Assembly: GCA_947683625.1 (NCBI GenBank)
Contig: CANTUR010000420.1
Span: forward strand, 434,001 to 498,000
DNA: 64,000 nucleotides
Source: Mallotus nudiflorus
Lineage: Eukaryota; Streptophyta; Magnoliopsida; Malpighiales; Euphorbiaceae
Direction: 5' to 3'
This document shows positions 1 to 11,159 of the stretch, piece after piece. The translations under genes were made by a program, and so were the position numbers. Under the pieces are notes generated by a model that was not told the DNA's origin, did no database searches, and worked only from the letters and a program-made list of their open reading frames with translations. Position 1 is the stretch's first letter. Every line of letters starts with the position of its first letter.

Positions 1-1610
1 CCATATACACTTTAACCTCTTTATGGATCATGTCGTGCAGTAAGGCAGTCGCCATCCTCTGATAAATGGCTCCCGCATTCTTCAACCCGAAGGGCATCAC
101 TTGGTAACAATACACGCCCCATTCAGTGATGAATGATGTTTTTAATCTATCCATTACTGCCATCATGATCTGATTGTATCCCAAAAATCCATTCATAAAA
201 GAGTACATTGCATTGGAAGCCGCACTATCAATCAATGTGTCAATATGCGGTAGGGGAAAGTCATCCTTAGGGCAGGCTTCATTCAAATCTCGGTAGTCCA
301 CACACACTCTAACCCTTCCATCCTTCTTGGGAATTGGAACTATATTTGCTAACCACTGAGTGTCCTCTACCACTTTCAAAAATTTTGCCTTCAGCTGCTT
401 TTCGACTTCTTCCTTAACCAAGAGAGCCCATTCTAGCCTTAGCCTCCTTTGCTTCTGCTTTATTGGCGCTATGTGAGGGCACGTGGGGATTCTGTGTTCT
501 GAGATCTCCTTGTCGATTTCGGGCATGTCTTCATAACCCCAAGCAAATACTTTCTGTCTCTTTTTTAAGATTTCTTCCATTTTTTCTCTCTCACCATGAG
601 TTAAACCAGAAGCAAGCAGTATATTTTTAGGATTATCATCTGTGCCTAAATTAAATGATTCAGTTTGCATGGAATTAATGTCAAACATATGCATGAAATG
701 ATTATCACAAATAGAACAACCATTAGGGAACACATCACACAAATAAGCAAATTCAGATTTCATTGCATTCACTTTTGAAAAGAAAAGATCGTCAGTCTCA
801 AACAAAGAAGCAAGAGAAACATCACAGTCATTATAAAAGGTATCTATGATGGAATTGAGGATGTAGGTCTCAAAGTCTAGGTCTTTGTTTTGATCATCAA
901 CGCCCTTCTGCTCCGAAGTAGCTTCATCCTCTTTAGACTCCTCTTCAACCAACACCAACTCTTCAGTAAGGGCCTTTTCGATAGCAGGTTCCCCGGTTTT
1001 GTTCATAAATTCAGCAAAAATCTCAAACCCTAGGATGACTTCCCCAGCCACCAGGAGAGGTTCCGGAGTCCCGCTATATGAATATCCAGTGCCTTCCTTT
1101 ACAAAGATTTTCCACAGAGTCTTCTTCCTAGCTACGGTTTCCTTCTCCTTTTCTTCAGACCGGTCCGACATACCCATCTCTTTCCCAGCTTCGTTAACCT
1201 CTTTGAACCCTAACCCGTGCTTCAAAATAGGTACTTTGTTTCCCACAAACCCTGAAGGCCCGCTTTGATTTTTCCCTAATCCCATGCCAGGCAGAAACTT
1301 CATATTGCGCATCATTCTCAGGACCCTTTCATCCATCTCATCTTCGTAGATCATGCAGACTTCAAAACTAGGGCCAAAGGAAATGTCCTTAGGGATCAAC
1401 TTCAATGCGGCTATGGCGACTTCAGTTTCGACTGAGATGGTGACGACCCTCCCTTCGTGTGGAAACTTAACCTTTTGATGAACAGTGGATGGAACGCCAC
1501 CCAAGGGGTGAAACCATGGCCTTCCCAATAAAATGGCAAAGGTTACCAGGATATCAAGCACATGCAGGTCAACCCAAACTTCTATAGGCCTGTTCTGACT
1601 AACACCTTGA
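1..1610 (-). pseudogene. Tat-type pol: linker with G-patch-like motif and N-terminal reverse transcriptase
   Basis: One frame stays open from about 1605 down to the left edge. In protein order it shows a protease tail (AILLGRPWFHPLGGV, about 1540-1500), a glycine-rich MKFLPGMGLGKNQSG stretch (about 1300-1255) resembling the G-patch found after protease in some retroelements, an acidic variable linker (about 960-500), then RT from about 430. RT motifs include IVPIPKKDGRVRVCVDYRDLN, VMPFGLKNAGAIYQRM and, at the edge, HKEVKVYM, just before the expected catalytic YxDD, which lies outside. A frameshift near 1605 separates this frame from the upstream protease frame. RT would copy element RNA into cDNA in cytoplasmic particles. 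No host role is suggested. Confidence 0.8.
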
Positions 1611-1851
1611 AAGTTCCTTCCATAGATCTCTTGGTGTCATCATAAGCCTTGATAACCACCTCAGAAGGCTTTAGGTTGGCTAACGTCAACCCTAGCTTCG
1701 GCAGAATTTTCAATGGACACACATTGATGGCAGAACCGTTGTTAACCATCATACAGCAGGTCATCTTCCCTTTTACTTTGGCTTTGATAAACAGAGCTTT
1801 ATGGTGATCCCTCCCTTCTAGAGGCATATCATCATTGGAAAATGTTATCAT
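1582..1851 (-). pseudogene. Tat-type retroviral-like aspartic protease fragment
   Basis: The frame encodes 89 residues with VNNGSAINVCPLKILPKLGL, the position of the active-site loop (usually DNGSALNV in this lineage). The catalytic Asp is read as Asn, which should abolish cleavage. The frame ends in a stop just after GTFKVLVRTGL, while the expected continuation (RPIEVWVDLHVLDI) lies in another frame, so a frameshift splits the domain. Upstream, in the frame coming from gag, two in-frame stops flank MVQSLTETP. The protease would mature Gag-Pol in virus-like particles. Confidence 0.75.
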
Positions 1852-1884
1852 TCCTTAAGGAGTTTCTGTTAAGGATTGAACCAT

Positions 1885-3608
1885 CTATTCTAGAGTGGAA
1901 TTAGTGGAAATCTTTCTTTGGTCTAGTGCCAAGACCAGGGCTTCCTTGTGATCCCTAGAATGCATGAGCAACTCCCAAACACTAGCAATGGTCTCTTTGC
2001 TTTGTTCTACCCCCTCTCCCTTCTCTGCACATTCTGCCTTTTTGGGCCCAGTCTTGGTAACCTCGGTTCCTTTTTCCTTTTCTTTGACCTTTACCATAGA
2101 TTGATTCTGCTCATACCCCTCGTTGTCCCATAGGTCATCTCGTTCTCTGCTTTCATCATCAAAACTCTATATGTCCAAGACTTGTACTTGTAACTCCGTG
2201 GGTTGTTTGCTTGTTCTCAAGCTTTCAGGCTTGACTTGTTGGGAATTGGGAGAGACATCAATGAAGGAGTTTAGGACTTTTTCTTCTGTTAGGCCAGATT
2301 TGACCATCAGAATGGATGGGTTAGGAGGTGGTACATTTCGATAATTGGGTAATGGGTTGGTTTGAGTGTTTGGTTTTTTATTTTTTAGGTTGGTAATTTT
2401 GCCTGAGTCTATCAAATCTTGGATTTCATGCTTTAACTGGGCGCAGCTATATGTGTCATGTCCGATGGTCTGATGAAATTTATAGAAAAGCTTTGGGTTA
2501 GCTCTAGGCAAGGGTTGTTGCGAGGGCAAAGGTCATAGCAGGTTCTTCTCAATGAGCTTATCGAGGAATTTAGACATAGGACGTCCCAGATTAGAAAATC
2601 TCAAGGGTTGTCTAACTGCACTGACTTGTACATTACTGCTCGGTGGTCGAATAGCATGAATATGAACATTACTGCTCGAGCTGGCCTCCTCTTTGCCCTG
2701 AGAACCTCTTTCGAAGAATTTCTTCTCTTAAGCCAAATCTGATTCTTTCTGGACCCCAAATCTGTATAATTCTTCAAAATTCCTGATCCCCAGATCCCTT
2801 AATTTCCTAGACAATGCGGGAACACACCCTTCTATCGCCAAGACCAACTGGTGAGACTCAGTTGGGCTATGCCTCATCAAGGATAATTTCCCCTCAAACG
2901 AGTCAGGAAATCAATAAAAGGCTCGCTAAAGTTATGTTTGGTATTATGCAGATCTCTCAGAGACACCTCCAATTGAACGTTGAGACCATATTGCTTGACA
3001 AAAGCAGTGTACAATTCTTTCCAATCCGACTGAACATGCGGTTCCAAGGTGTAATACTAATGAATCAGCGCTCCTTCCAATGAAATAGGGAACTGCTTAA
3101 CAATTTGGCTCTCAGTTAGCTCAGTAGCCTTCATGTATGTTACATATTGCTTTAAATGCAAATGGGGATCCTCGGCACCAGTATACTTCTTCATGTCTGG
3201 GAATTTAAACTTATGAGGCAGTGGTTCATCACCCTTTTCCAAATTCAAGTCATAATCTAGAGGAGCGACCATACCCTTCTCCTTCATCATCACCTGCATC
3301 TGATTCATCACTCTGGTCATATTCTTAGCCCACTTGGTCTGACCCACATCTTCAGCTGGGATGACATTTCTTTGATTCCCTGGATTGGCCAATACTATCA
3401 CATCATCTTCTTCCCTTCCTCTAATCGGTATTTCCTTATCAAGATCGATCGGATCGATTGGTAGTGCATTGGGTGGTTGTGTTGGCTGACTTTCTCTGAT
3501 AACCTTAGTAATCTCCCCCATCATTTCCCTCATCATAGCCCAAGTTTCTGTTATTATTTCTTCTTTCCACTGTGCCCCAAATGCTTATGGATCGAACCCT
3601 CCTACCAT
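1885..3608 (-). pseudogene. Tat-type gag, multiply disrupted
   Basis: The likely start is ATG at 3608 (MVGGFDP), followed by an in-frame TAA at 3585-3587 and then an open stretch to about 3057 with the gag core (YTGAEDPHLHLKQYVTYMKA, then PISLEGALIH). The signal then hops between frames. 2529-2167 holds LFYKFHQTIGHDTYSCAQLK, the Cys/His segment this lineage has near the gag C-terminus, and 2097-1885 encodes a charged Lys/Glu-rich linker. Gag would coat the RNA and form the particle. The nearest upstream landmark is the PBS at 4524-4541, leaving a leader of about 0.9 kb. At least three frame changes make an intact Gag impossible. Confidence 0.75.
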
Positions 3609-4523
3609 TCTTAATTTTAAATTTTTGATCAAACAACCTGAACTAGTTCAGACCCACCCTGCTGAGCTTGAAGGATCTATAGTGCTGTAAAACAGTTGGT
3701 TAGAATGATGCATGACGTGTATGCATGATATGAAAGTTTTTTTTATTTAGAAACAAAAAGGTCGTACACAAAAAGACATACAAGATCAAAATATGGAACT
3801 TCAACGTGCAAACTTCCGCCGTTATTTCTCCCACACACGTATTCAATGGCGAATATCTTGTCCTAGGGTTTTTTGCCTAAGTTTTAATTATCAGTGGGGG
3901 ATAATAAAATCGACATATGCAAGAAAACTCTTAAAATGATTCAGACAAGTAATGGTTCTTTTAAATAAAGCCCGAGTCCACTTTCTATGAGCCAAGATCC
4001 TTAGCACCATAAACTTACTTGTCAAGGCCCATTTGAAATGGGTTATGAGTAGGCATGAGAGGCCTTTGTTGACTAGCTTATTTATAATGGGCTTTGGTCG
4101 GACACGAGAGCTCATTTTATTTTGGACTGCTTATTGATGGGCTCGAGATTTATTTTAAGGGTCCATTATATGGCATAATACACGTGCATGTGGGAAAATT
4201 CCTAAGGATAATTGCTAAGTCATTACATGGGCTTGAGTCTTGGGTAAAAAGGCTTCAGCTCCCATAACGATATACATCCATATACGTCTCCCCACTCAAG
4301 GATCAAACAACGTGGATTAGTACGTGTCGTGAGTGACAATAATCAAATATTCCACCACCAGGTTTGAGTGAAACGTAGGTAGCAAAGTACTGACTATTGT
4401 CGGGTTTATTATGGACTGAAGTGCTCATTGTGTGCAAAATGTGTAGTGAATGCATAAATGCATGAAGAAATAAGAAAATAATTAAAGATGATTAAACGTA
4501 AAACACTGGAATCAATTTCTCTA
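3609..4523 (-). other. Tat element untranslated leader
   Basis: This lies between PBS and gag start. Short ORFs here (for example 3891-4115) show no recognisable domain and are not supported as genes. The stretch has several GGCCCATT/GGGCTTG-type words and a Lys/Phe-rich spurious frame. I see no splice signals I would defend. Confidence 0.5.
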
Positions 4524-4541
4524 TCCCCAGTGGAGTTGCCA
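4524..4541 (-). other. Primer binding site of the Tat-like element
   Basis: Read on the minus strand this is TGGCAACTCCACTGGGGA. It starts with TGG, to pair with a tRNA CCA end, one base inside the LTR end. Tat/Ogre elements carry closely similar PBS sequences (TGGCGACTC...), reported as tRNA-Arg type. I did not check a tRNA gene. Confidence 0.75.
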
Positions 4542-4542
4542 C

Positions 4543-6350
4543 TGTAGGCGATAGGGTTTAGCGTGCGCTCAAGTGTTTGGCGACCATGGCACTGTGTGGG
4601 CTCGAGGCCCATTAGGAAATACGATATAGGTCATGGGCCTATTCGGAGATGGAGTCACCACCCGGATAAAAGTCGGGATACACTATACAACAACTAGATC
4701 CCACAGAGGTTCCCAGAAGCCGTCATTAGAGATCGGGTTCAGAAACTGGGTATAAGCGTTTGAATGCTAACCCAACCTTACGGTTGGCCTCCGTTTGTGC
4801 TTTGCGTTTTATTACCATTTAATTATTTAATTATTTCCTCATTTACCATACGTAATGAAATTGCCAGATTTTATAATTAAGTCCAAGTTTGCACATTAGT
4901 CCAATTTCATGCCTTTAAGTCCATACATTCAACAAACGCAGTAAATAAAATTAATAATAATTTACAACCATACATTCAAAATTAAAAGGGAAAGGGATTA
5001 ATTATTATAATGCTTTTTAGGCTAAATAAAAGAATAATATACAGAAAATAAACCAATAAAATAACATAAAAGCGGCAACGTAAAATGGATAACTAATAAA
5101 GGTGACTACTCGATGACAGAAATCAATCAAGTAATTCTTGCAAATAATACATGGTTAGCCATTCCTTTCACAAAAAAAAATAAAGTCACATGTAATGATA
5201 CTTACAAGGAGACTCTATATATATAAAAAAGGAGGGTTTTCACATTACGGACTAAAGAAACCATCAAATAGTCAAGATAATCACCATCATGCAATCATAT
5301 AGACATATTTAAGGTCAAAAGGGGACATATTAAAGCAGACGTCATAGCAAACAAATAAAAAAAATGAAGCAGAAAACTGGTTAACCCTATCAATGAGGCG
5401 GTCGCCTCATTGATAAGGCGACGCCTCATCAATAGGGGAACCTGCCTTATTGCCAAAAGAACTTGAGACATATACACAAAAGGGGGCCTCTTGGAGGCCT
5501 GTCAATGGGGCAATCGCCTTATTGAAGAGGCGATCGTCTCTGTGAAGAGGTGTCGCTTGATCACCAGGCCGGCTCTGACTCCCAAGACGTACAGACTTCT
5601 ACTCTAAGTAACCAAAACATGCATATACACACTCTACACTCATCATACTATGACTACATACAAAAGTATTCAAAGATCCATTAATAAAATGAGATATCAA
5701 GCATGACACACTAGAGATAAACCTAAAATGTACTAATGGCTTAGTTACACATAAGCAAGAACACACAAAATGATGAACATGTCAAGTTTAAGTGCAGATT
5801 TTATACCAAAATGAGAGGCCCTCAGAGCTGTTTTGATTGAGATCCTTGCTAGGATGTGGTATTTACCTTTGACATAAGTTTCTTTCTTCTTCTCTTATGG
5901 AGAAAGTGGACTTCTTTGCTTTAACCTTCCTCCCCTTTCTTAAGGATGTTTTTTTCTTTTCTTATTTCCCTCTGTGTTTTTCTTTCTTTTTCAGAGCTCC
6001 TCTCCCCTTTTTTCACCAACCTCCCTTCTCTCTCTTTTTTCTCTTTTATTCCTTAGCTTTCCCATGCCCCTAAGCCTCCTAGCCCATCATGAGCTCTCAT
6101 AGCCTTTTTTCTTTCCCCAAAAATCTTTTCCTCATGCAAGAAAGAGGTCTGAAGAGTGGGGCCCGCACCATTTGGCCGTCATGATTGCAACTGCAAGTGC
6201 GCTGCCGTAGGGGCGGTGCCTCATCGGCAGTTGCTAAAGAGGCGATCGTCTCATTACACTGAGGCGATGCCCTTTCGGCTCGGGCCTATGCTGGGCCAGG
6301 CAGGCTTAGGCCAAATCTTGATAGTTGGGCTCGGTTTTGGATTTTCAAGC
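4543..6350 (-). repeat. 5' LTR of Tat-like element, larger part
   Basis: The LTR ends next to the PBS with (minus) ...CCTACA, at plus 4543. It runs to the insertion point at 6350, where CAAGC (6346-6350) is the left target duplication of the nested Tekay element. The remainder is at 17811-17968; together they make roughly 1.96 kb. It contains two clusters of GAGGCG/CGCCTC near-palindromes (5391-5560 and 6210-6272), including a perfect hairpin with 10-bp arms at 5391-5412. Confidence 0.8.
5391..5560. repeat. Clustered GAGGCG..CGCCTC palindromes in the LTR
   Basis: CAATGAGGCG (5391-5400) and CGCCTCATTG (5403-5412) are perfect inverted arms with a 2-bp loop. Related words follow: AAGGCGACGCCTC (5415), GGGGCAATCGCCTT (5507), GAGGCGATCGTCTC (5527) and GAGGTGTCGC (5546). 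A second cluster at 6210-6272 repeats GAGGCGATCGTCTC and GAGGCGATGCC. Function is unknown; a protein-binding array or RNA hairpin is possible. Confidence 0.7.
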
Positions 6351-6764
6351 TGTAATATCCCGTGTTTTTAAAATATTTTTACACTGTATCGGGATATGCA
6401 GTGTTAATAATTTCTGTATATTATATGATATTTTTACGAGTTAATATGTATTTAAAACCTATTTTAATTACTGTGTATTATTTTCAGTGTTTTACGTAAA
6501 ATTTTCCCAGGACTTTCATTTTCGGGGAAATTTTCACGTAAACAATGTATTATTAATTATTTTAAATGTATTTTCGGACTTGCATGAACTCATACGTATT
6601 TTTAAAATACTAAATAAAGACTATGTGTGTGAATATTTATTTAATTAGGGTTTAATATATATTACCCTAATATTTTATTATTTATTTATTTATTTATTGT
6701 TATTTAATTATTTTATTTATTATTAAATTATTAAAATTATTTTATTATTATTTTATTATTTTAT

Positions 6765-6900
6765 TTTCTTTTTCTTTTTCTTTTTCTTTTTTCTTTTCTT
6801 TTTCTTTTTCTTTTTTCTTTTCTTTTTCTTTTTCTTTTCTTTTTTCTTTTCTTTCTTTCTTTTTCTTTTTTCTTCTTCTTCTTATTCTTCTTTCCTTCTC
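6765..6900 (+). repeat. Polypyrimidine (CTTTTT)n tract in 5' LTR
   Basis: A tract of about 135 bp of TTTCTTTTTC-type repeats lies directly upstream of the GC-rich leader. Its shorter counterpart in the 3' LTR is at about 15012-15112, which explains much of the LTR length difference. Position suggests the core promoter or start-site region, but no clear TATA box was identified. Confidence 0.8.
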
Positions 6901-7139
6901 TCCCGCGCCCGACCACCACCCACCTCACCCCTCACCGCTGCAACTCCGGTCACCTACTGTCGGTGTGCCTCTCGGCTTGCCACCGCCGTTCCCAACCGTC
7001 CCCCGCCGTCAGCAGCTCCGTTCCCCGGCGCCGGCAGCTCCATTTTCCATTTTTGGTCGAAAATTGTCCCTTTGCCGTTTCTTCCATTTTCGGCCACCGT
7101 TTTCGACACCGCCGGTCTCTTTCTTCTCCTTGAGCTCCG

Positions 7140-8054
7140 GTGAGTGTGATTCTAGCTTTGGTTTGAGCTAAAATGGTCTAGAATTGCTTAGGTTTCGAAT
7201 TTTCAATTTCAGCCTATTAGGGTTTTTTATTTTTTTGAGCTTCGAATTGAATGATTCATGGAAACTCCCTTCACAAATGTTGTTCCTAGTAGCTTAATCT
7301 ACATGTATGAATTTTTGTAGAATTTTTGGAGATTTTTTGGATTTTGGGTATTTTTGAATATTTTAATATTATTTTCTAATTTTCGGAAATTAATTATTTA
7401 AATTATGAAATTGGAGTTTATGGTTAAATTAGGTGTTGAAATGAATTATAAGAATTTATTTAGAATTTTTATGAATTTCTAAGTATTTATTTTGAATTAT
7501 TGAAGTTTATGTGATTTTGAGAAATTAGGTTAAATGTGTTTTTAATTGAATTTAATTGGTTAATTGAGTTTAATTATTAATATTATTGATAAATATGTTA
7601 ATAAAATTAATTTTGGATAATTGTATAATTTTTGGTGAATTTTTGAAGTAATTTAAGTATATTAATATATATAGGGGTATTTTGGTAATTTTACCCTAAA
7701 TTGTCTAAAAATGTAATTTAATTGGTTTTAATAGTTATTTAAGGTATAAAAATGATTTCTACAAAATATTTGGTATTTTTAACTAATTAAAACTATTTTT
7801 CGTGAATTATTTTCAATTATATATATAATATACGGTTTTACTAATAAAATGAGTTTTTATCGGTTTTTACAGTGTTTTAAGGTTAATTATGTAATTTTTA
7901 CCTATGAGATGTATTTCTAGGTTTTAAGGATATTTTTGGTATATCTGGAATTATTCTGTGTTTGTGGACCCCGGTCGGTGGACTGTAGTTTGGAGTCCGA
8001 CCGTGGGATTTTGATTGTGCCTTGTGTAGTTTTTCGAAGTGTATTTCCTTGCAG
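7140..8054 (+). other. Candidate intron 1 inside the Tekay LTR
   Basis: The donor is CTCCG|GTGAGTG at 7140 and the acceptor is TTTCCTTGCAG|GG ending at 8054. The interior is strongly T/A-rich while both flanks are GC-richer, the composition contrast typical of plant introns. The same signals are preserved in the 3' LTR (donor at 15352, acceptor near 16266). No transcript evidence is available. Confidence 0.45.
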
Positions 8055-8308
8055 GGTCGGCTCTACTCTTTTGAGTAGAGAGATGTCCATTTTACAGGGG
8101 AGGTTCTGCCGGATTTTCGATAGAATTCTCGTAAAACGTGATATCCGGTCGAACCCTAATTCTATTTTCGTACTTAAATACTCTAGATTGAATTCTAGGA
8201 TTTATATTAGGCTTATTCTAATGTCTGTCGTTATTTGCTTGTTTAGTTGCGCCGAGACCGAGGGCTAGTGGACCAGGCCCGTCGGACCTGTCTCGTGGAG
8301 CGCATTAG

Positions 8309-9205
8309 GTGAGTTACTATACTATATATATATGCTTAGGATGCATGATTTAGAAATGCATGTTTTATGTCGATTAAATATGCATAAATAATTTGATTAT
8401 TTCTTAAGTTTACATTAAGTATATTTTTGGTTTATTTTTGGTATATATTAAATTATATGCATGTTTTGTAAATAAAATATACTTAAAATGTTTTTAAATA
8501 TATTTCCAGCTTAATTTATAATTTGATTGAATGCATTTGACGTATATATACTCGAAATATACCTGGTTTACTTTTGGTATATTTTCGGTATATATATGGT
8601 TTATATTGTTATTTCATTTAAATTCATGCATCATTTATTGTGAGTGAATGATTTATATTATTAATGAAGGATATCAATAGAACGTGCTACCTAGTGGGCA
8701 GCACTAGGACCAAGTACGTACCGGTACGCCTATAGCTTTAGGCTATATTACTAACCATTTGTGGATATTGATTGAATATTATTATTGATATGTGTGAGAT
8801 ATGGTTTGGGTGTGATTGCTGGAGCTCGGTTGACCAAGTGTCTCGGGGCCAATCACACTGGCAGTCGGACTGCTGGAGCTTGGTTGACTTAGTGTCTCGG
8901 GGCCAGTCTACTGTCTAAATGGATTAAATGAATATATTTGGTTTAAGTGAGCCTATATGGCTAGAGTGTTGTCTAACACTATTTTTGAGGTTGCGATATT
9001 CTAGGGTTCTATGTGATCCTTCATAAACTGGGATTTTTCAATAAATATATAAAAATGATTTTTCTGTATCTGTATGAATTTGCCTGTATATATACATATT
9101 AGATATGTATTATTGACTGTATGCATTATCACTTAGCGTGTATGTATATATATTATAGTAATTCACTCAGTGAGGTCTGACTCCCCTTCGTTGACTATTT
9201 TTCAG
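8309..9205 (+). other. Candidate intron 2 inside the Tekay LTR
   Basis: The donor is GCATTAG|GTGAGTTA at 8309 and the acceptor is ACTATTTTTCAG|GAG ending at 9205. The enclosed sequence is AT-rich. The exon between the two candidate introns (8055-8308) is GC-balanced. Both signals are also present in the 3' LTR copy. Confidence 0.4.
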
Positions 9206-9611
9206 GAGAGTCAACTTCTTCAGACCTCGGTAGCAGGTCAATACGCCGGATTTCTTCCACCTCGGCTTCTTTGTGTAAATTATCTACTTGAGTCTTATTT
9301 ATTTTATCTAGACACTGCAATAGTTGTGAATTAAAGTATCGGATTTCATGTATTTTATTTAAAGAGATGTATTATATTGAAACTGGATTTGTACTGAAAA
9401 ATTTATATATATGTGATGAGATTTGATTCAAATCCAGTGATGAAAATGTTATTATGATATTTATGATTTTTATTTCCGCTGTAAATTTTGATATTGTACT
9501 ATTACTATTGCATGATTTATTTTATTTTTAGGCTTGCTACGGGTTTCGGATTCGAAAGAATTCCCGTTCCCTAGCGCCGGTCATGGCCCCTGTTTTAGGT
9601 CGTGACAAAGT

Positions 9612-9626
9612 TGGTATTAGAGCGGA
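9612..9626 (+). other. Primer binding site, tRNA-Met type
   Basis: TGGTATTAGAGCGG lies four bases after the LTR end. It differs at one position from TGGTATCAGAGC, the usual complement of initiator tRNA-Met in plant LTR elements. Confidence 0.85.
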
Positions 9627-9803
9627 GTTCTGTCTCAGGGCTTAGTTATGTGAGTTGTGGCCCTAGTTTTAAAGTTGTGTTTTCTGTTGGACTACTGCAG
9701 TGTATTAGGTTCGAGTACGTCTTGATAAGTATTCCTTGCTGTAGTTTTCTGTGTTATTCCTCCGTTGTCTATTTTGTCTGAATCTTTCGTTTGTCTTTTC
9801 AGT

Positions 9804-11159
9804 ATGAGGAGGCGAGCGCGTGTCGCTCCACCGGTCGTTGAGGTCGAGGATGATGAGTCTTTTCAGGATGAGGTTTTACCTCCTGAGCAGCCAGTTAGAC
9901 GTAGAGGTCATGGCAGAGGTAGACCTCGAGGAGCGGCAGGTCGCCGTAGGCAGAGAGAGTTATAGGACGAGGAGCCTGTAGAGCCTGAGTTTGATGTTCC
10001 TGTTCCTCCAGTTGTTCAGCCTGTTCAGCCTGCCTATCAGCATGGTATGTCTGACCCTGAGGCAGCTTTGTTCTATGCCAGAGTTGGCAGGATTGCTTTC
10101 GATGGTACTTCTGATCCGTTAGATTTTCTGCATGCGATTGAGACTAGGACTCGGACTGCTCATACCGAGTACCAGCGGATCATGATCGTTGAGTTGTCTA
10201 TCGAGGGACCAGCTCTAGATTGGTTCATTCAGATGATTCAGCCTTACATGATGACGATGACATGGGCTCAGTTTCGAGAGCGATTTATGAGGAGATTTTA
10301 TCCAGAGCCACTTCGTTTGAGCTATCGTCTCTGTTTGACCAGTATTTCTCGTGAAGATCGATTTGTAGAGGAGTATACCCGAGAGTTTCTTCGTCTGGGT
10401 AGATATGTCGAGGATCTGATGCGAGATCAGTATTTCGTTGTTACTACATATGTTACTGGTTTGGGTTCAGCTTTTACTAGTATGCCTACAGCAGGCCTTA
10501 CTCTCGAGTCTGTGATTGAGCTGGCTAAGGAGATTGAGATGAGACTAGTTAGGCAGGGAGCGATGCCTGATTATTACCAGCTAGGAGTTCAGTCGAGTGG
10601 ATCGCAGGCTACTCCGTATTCGAGTTTTCATGTTGGATCGAGTAGTCAGCAGCGAGGTTCGACTCAGCAGAGTCAGAGACAGCAGCAGCGAGTGCATTGG
10701 AGCAATAGACATAGCCGTGGAGGTCAGCGTAGATCGTTCAGGTTTGGGTCAGGTGCTTCGAGCAGCAGCAGTGGTCGTAGTTCTGGATCAGCGGCCAGTG
10801 TTTGTCAGACTTGTGGTAGAGTCCATCAGGGACCATATTATCTGACACCACTGACATGCTTCAGATGCGGGCAGACAGGACATTTTGCTAGATCGTGTCC
10901 TTATTCCGGATATCAGCAGCAGCAGATTCCGCGATTTCCACAGCAATCGATTGCTAGTGCAGCACCCGTGTCATTTCAGTTACCACCAGCCCAGCATCAA
11001 AGTTCCACTCAGTTTGTTCCACAGCAGAGTCATGGTAGAGGTACTAGAGGAGGTGCCAGAGGTGTTGGCCAGGCTTCTACCAGTCAGCAGGGAGGTCGAG
11101 GTCAGGCCAGAGTTTTCCATCTGACTCAGCAGGATGCTCAGGCATCTAATGCAGTCATG
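9804..11159 (+). pseudogene. Tekay-like gag, with in-frame stop
   Basis: The likely start is ATG at 9804, directly after a TTGTCTTTTCAG sequence that would also serve as a 3' splice site. TAG at 9963-9965 interrupts the frame about 53 codons in. The same frame resumes and stays open through 10047 (MSDPEAALFYARVG). The capsid-like core holds FDGTSDPLDFLHAIE, FRERFMRRFYPEPL and EEYTREFLRLGRYVEDLM. A CCHC zinc knuckle, CFRCGQTGHFARSC, lies at 10857-10898, preceded by a Ser/Gly/Arg/Gln-rich basic linker and an extra CQTCGRVH pair. Gag would package the element RNA in virus-like particles. The early stop means only an internal start could give a capsid fragment. Confidence 0.9.

Larger units (their letters stand above)
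6351..9607 (+). repeat. 5' LTR of the Tekay-like element
   Basis: It starts TGTAATATCCCGTG and ends GGTCGTGACA, immediately followed by AAGT and the PBS, for a length of 3257 bp. Blocks in order are an AT-rich start, an extended CT tract (about 6765-6900), a GC-rich leader (6900-7139), a T-rich intron-like block (7140-8054), a GC-balanced block (8055-8308), a second AT-rich block (8309-9205), then the U5-like end. Strong splice consensus signals sit at these block edges. A duplicated module of about 39 bp (GCTGGAGCTCGGTTGACC..., then GCTGGAGCTTGGTTGACT...) lies at about 8818-8911. Confidence 0.93.

Noticed and set aside
999..1268. 89-codon plus-strand frame
   Set aside because: It is antisense to the long open Tat pol frame, which has clear motifs on the minus strand.
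7936..8268. 110-codon open frame in the Tekay 5' LTR, also open in the 3' LTR (16148-16480)
   Set aside because: The two copies differ at about seven bases, of which about six change the amino acid. That is what neutral decay gives, and there is no recognisable domain; the frame also crosses candidate splice sites.
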